Assembly (NCBI RefSeq): GCF_963676685.1
Contig: NC_092357.1
Span: forward strand, 20,077,607 to 20,141,606
Origin: Mytilus edulis
Lineage: Eukaryota > Mollusca > Bivalvia > Mytilida > Mytilidae
Length of the DNA stretch: 64,000 nucleotides
Reading direction: 5' to 3'
Of this stretch, positions 61,535 through 64,000 are shown one piece after another; positions within the stretch are counted from its first letter, which is position 1; every line of letters starts with the position of its first letter. A program made the translations under genes and the position numbers. The notes beneath the pieces were generated by a model. That model searched no databases, was not told where the DNA came from, and saw nothing but the letters and a program-made list of their open reading frames with translations.

Positions 61535-63631
61535 GTAAGTATTAGTCAATGAATGCAATTGATATTTATCATATACCTATTTATAGATAATCGTTGATCC
61601 TCTCAACGAGATTGATTTTCTCGCTTGAGCCGGTACAGCTGAAACGAAAAAAGCAATCGAGTTGAGATGACCAATGATAATCTGTTTATTGCTATTCTAC
61701 CTATGACGACTTTGTCAGTTTCATGTCAATTTCAGTAGCAACGCCACGTGCCTCCTTAGTTTTCAGCGATAATTTACCATCTCAAGTAAGTAGCATGATA
61801 TGAAAAATTATCACAAAAAAGATCAAATGAAAAAATGCTCAAAATAGCGATAGTTTTGTTATTTCCTTAACGATAGGTCGTGCTTTTGAAGAAACAACCA
61901 GGACGATATCAATGAAATGTTCTTTAAAATATCATTATTGTTTCTCCTATTAAACTACACAACGCAGTTTGTTAAATTCATTTGCTACACTACGTGTGTT
62001 CTGGCAAATTAAGGTTTAACTGTATAATTTTCCATGTTTTCTGTTAAAGGTTTTATATGGACATTCTTTTGCCCCATTGTGTAACATTAAAATGATAGGG
62101 CAGAAATCTTTGTAAATGCACACTCCGTTTTTGCGCTATCCATTTGCCATATGGCAATCTTCAAATTTATATATACCTTTAACACGATCAAGTAACCAAA
62201 CTTTCTCCTTTGATATTGGAGAACAGCCACTTATTTCAGTTACGGAAAAAGGGCTATGAGATTCTATCCTGATTCGCGATTGTTTCCACAAAAATAGGGA
62301 ATTGATTACTGTATATGTTTAGAAATGTTTGCAGGAATTTATCAATACGCCTATTGGACGATGGACACACATGCTAGTTTTGAATTTCTTCAAATTCAAG
62401 AACTGTTAAATACAAATTATGTTTAATAAATTTGAAATGTGCTACCTAACCCGTCGCAATTTTAGCAATATTAAAACACAGCAAACTATTTTGAAATATT
62501 AGTTTTCTGACTTAAGTTCATGTTAAACTTAAAAAAAGCCGTAAAATTATCAGATAAACAAGAGAAACAACAAAACACATACCCCGTATATGAAAATGAA
62601 ATAGTTCTTTACTTTATAAGTGTTATTTTCCCAACAAGCACAGTACAATTAATCTATCGTTGATATCTATATTAGTGAATTGTATTTTACCTTATAATTG
62701 AGCTGGTTTTTTTTTTGTGCTTACACTTCACATACAAACAAAGAATGATATTGATAAATTGGGATATAATTTCCTGCAAAATTTTTTCAATATTTTTCCT
62801 TTATTATTACGGTTCATAAAAGTAAGGAAATAAAACTTTACCATGTGTATTATTTATAGCAAATTTTGTGTTCATTATTTCTCTAATTTTTGCGTTATTT
62901 TCACATTTCATGAACGATGTGAGAAAAATAGTTCTCCTCACTAGTGAAAAATTTGTTCTCGACAAATGTTTGGTCGAAATTGGATTGTGACGTTAAGTTT
63001 TCTTGGATTCTCCTGCATTTTCTTATTGTGACGTGATGAAAAAAGGCGACCATGGCGGCTAATGACGTCACATAAAACTACACAAGTTTCTTAAAATCTT
63101 TGAAAAGGAAGGATAAAAGAGGATAAAGGTCATCAGAGAAACATATTCCACCTCTACAACTCTTTTATTACGATATTTCTCCACTCTCATCAATTACAAA
63201 AAGCCTCGTGCTTTGAATATTCAAATTTAACTGTCTTGAGTGGAGAAAAATTGTAACACACTTGTTGCAGTTGTGGAACCTATATTTCTTGTGCGTGCAT
63301 GTATTTTCGGTATAGAAAGAATATTTATCTTATTCATAATCAGGACTTTAACACTAGATTTGAGTCGTGATATGGTTAAGTTGCTTCCAATTCAGAATTT
63401 AATCGAGGCATTTCCAAATGACGAGATAATTGCATTATAACATAACGATAGAATTGCTCCTGTAAAATTAAAAAGAAAAGTACTTGCACTGCTCCGTATA
63501 TATATATGTTTGAACAATTTGCCCAGATCTTTGTTGGAAGTGTTATATCTGAGACATTTCAATTCGTTTATTTTAATCATTATAGTGTAATGCCAAAACT
63601 GATTTACCATGAATAAGTTTAACTGTTTCAG
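61535..63631 (+). other. Intron of the Ig-superfamily gene
   Basis: About 2.1 kb between the two Ig exons. Apart from the repeat at 62900-63215, nothing further is seen. Confidence 0.6.
62900..63215. repeat. Interspersed repeat fragment with CRE-like palindrome
   Basis: CGACCATGGCGGCTAATGAC then GTCACATAAAAC (TGACGTCA at ~63064), followed by AAGGAAGGATAAAAGAGG and CCTCTACAACTCTTTTATTA. The local jump in CpG suggests an element remnant rather than a gene-linked control site. Confidence 0.4.
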
Positions 63632-63913
63632 TACCTCCAAAAGATCTAAGGATAACCAGTGCAACTACCAATAACACCATTTACGGAATAGAGGGAAAAG
63701 AACTCACACTTGAGTGCAAAGTAAAAACAGGCCTACCAAGAGGACATTTAGTTTGGATACATAATAGACAAAATTTAAAACAAAGTCAAAGCGGAGTTTT
63801 GAATTACAACTTTAAACCAAAGAAGAAAGATCACCTGAGTCAATATACATGTAAAATCATTACCTCAACATTGGTTTTACCCTTATTTAAAACAGTTACA
63901 TTAATTGTATATT
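63632..63913 (+). CDS. Ig-superfamily gene, second Ig domain exon (gene runs off window)
   Basis: Acceptor AACTGTTTCAG and donor GTAAGT, 282 bases, phase 1-1. It continues I(split)-PPKDLRITSATTNNTIYGIE, GKELTLECKVKTGLPRGHLV (first Cys), WIHNRQNLKQSQSG (core Trp), KPKKKDHLSQYTCKIITSTL (Y-x-C) and ends TVTLIVY. The PP-K-D-L opening is the usual linker between consecutive extracellular Ig domains. The protein is probably a secreted or cell-surface receptor-like molecule. No transmembrane segment has been reached by the end of the window. Confidence 0.85.
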
Positions 63914-64000
63914 GTAAGTAAAGTTTTATTGATCATGAATAAGTGTGATAATTTCACAAGAAAACCTTGAATGTATGATTCTTGAAAGTGATTAAATGAA

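Noticed and set aside
63060..63072. TGACGTCA as a CRE controlling the Ig gene
   Set aside because: It lies in repeat-like sequence within an intron; no evidence that it acts on the gene.

Overview
The window is animal nuclear DNA: AT-rich, intron-rich, with GT-AG splice sites, AATAAA polyadenylation signals and dense interspersed repeats. The repeat families, the bivalve-type reverse transcriptase remnants and the many hairpin-ended elements carrying ACGG/GAC microsatellites suggest a marine mussel (Mytilus-like bivalve). This is recognition from memory, not a database search. No bacterial operon, CRISPR array or rRNA is visible.

Layout. (1) 1-5.6 kb: a TTAA-bounded foldback, a decayed reverse transcriptase 3' end and repeats. 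(2) 5.66-35.98 kb, minus strand: one large split gene. I could chain 20 coding exons with matching reading phases, from an ATG at 35982 to a TAA at 5660; one exon between 29.6 and 33.9 kb is missing from my model. Its centre has DM14-type repeats, as in CC2D1/Lgd proteins, but I see no C2 domain and I do not recognise its N- or C-terminal parts. One exon is tandemly triplicated in frame. Its introns are full of mobile elements. (3) 36-46 kb: a possible terminal exon of a second minus-strand gene, a zinc-knuckle/coiled-coil ORF broken by one TGA, and a nest of repeats. (4) 46.1-49.7 kb: a 3.6-kb nearly perfect palindrome. (5) 50-56.2 kb: a possible minus-strand terminal exon, a Penelope-like element remnant with hammerhead-like cores, and a CpG-rich 11-bp-periodic array of unknown nature. 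(6) 58-64 kb: foldbacks and the 5' part of a plus-strand immunoglobulin-superfamily gene that runs off the window.

The strongest pattern beyond the genes is that at least five otherwise unrelated repeat families (called F1, F2, F3, F5 and F6 here) share one anatomy. Each has a 5' subterminal box, internal tandem modules, a GAC/ACGG microsatellite, and a GC-rich 3' hairpin whose outer arm is the reverse complement of that same family's 5' box, followed by AAAA or similar. A sixth family (F8) fits partly. Two filled/empty-site comparisons inside the window put the insertions at a T-T dinucleotide. Together these suggest non-autonomous Helentron-type rolling-circle elements whose terminal recognition pair differs from family to family. 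A second set of at least three TTAA-bounded foldbacks (plus one at the window edge) suggests a TTAA-specific cut-and-paste transposase.
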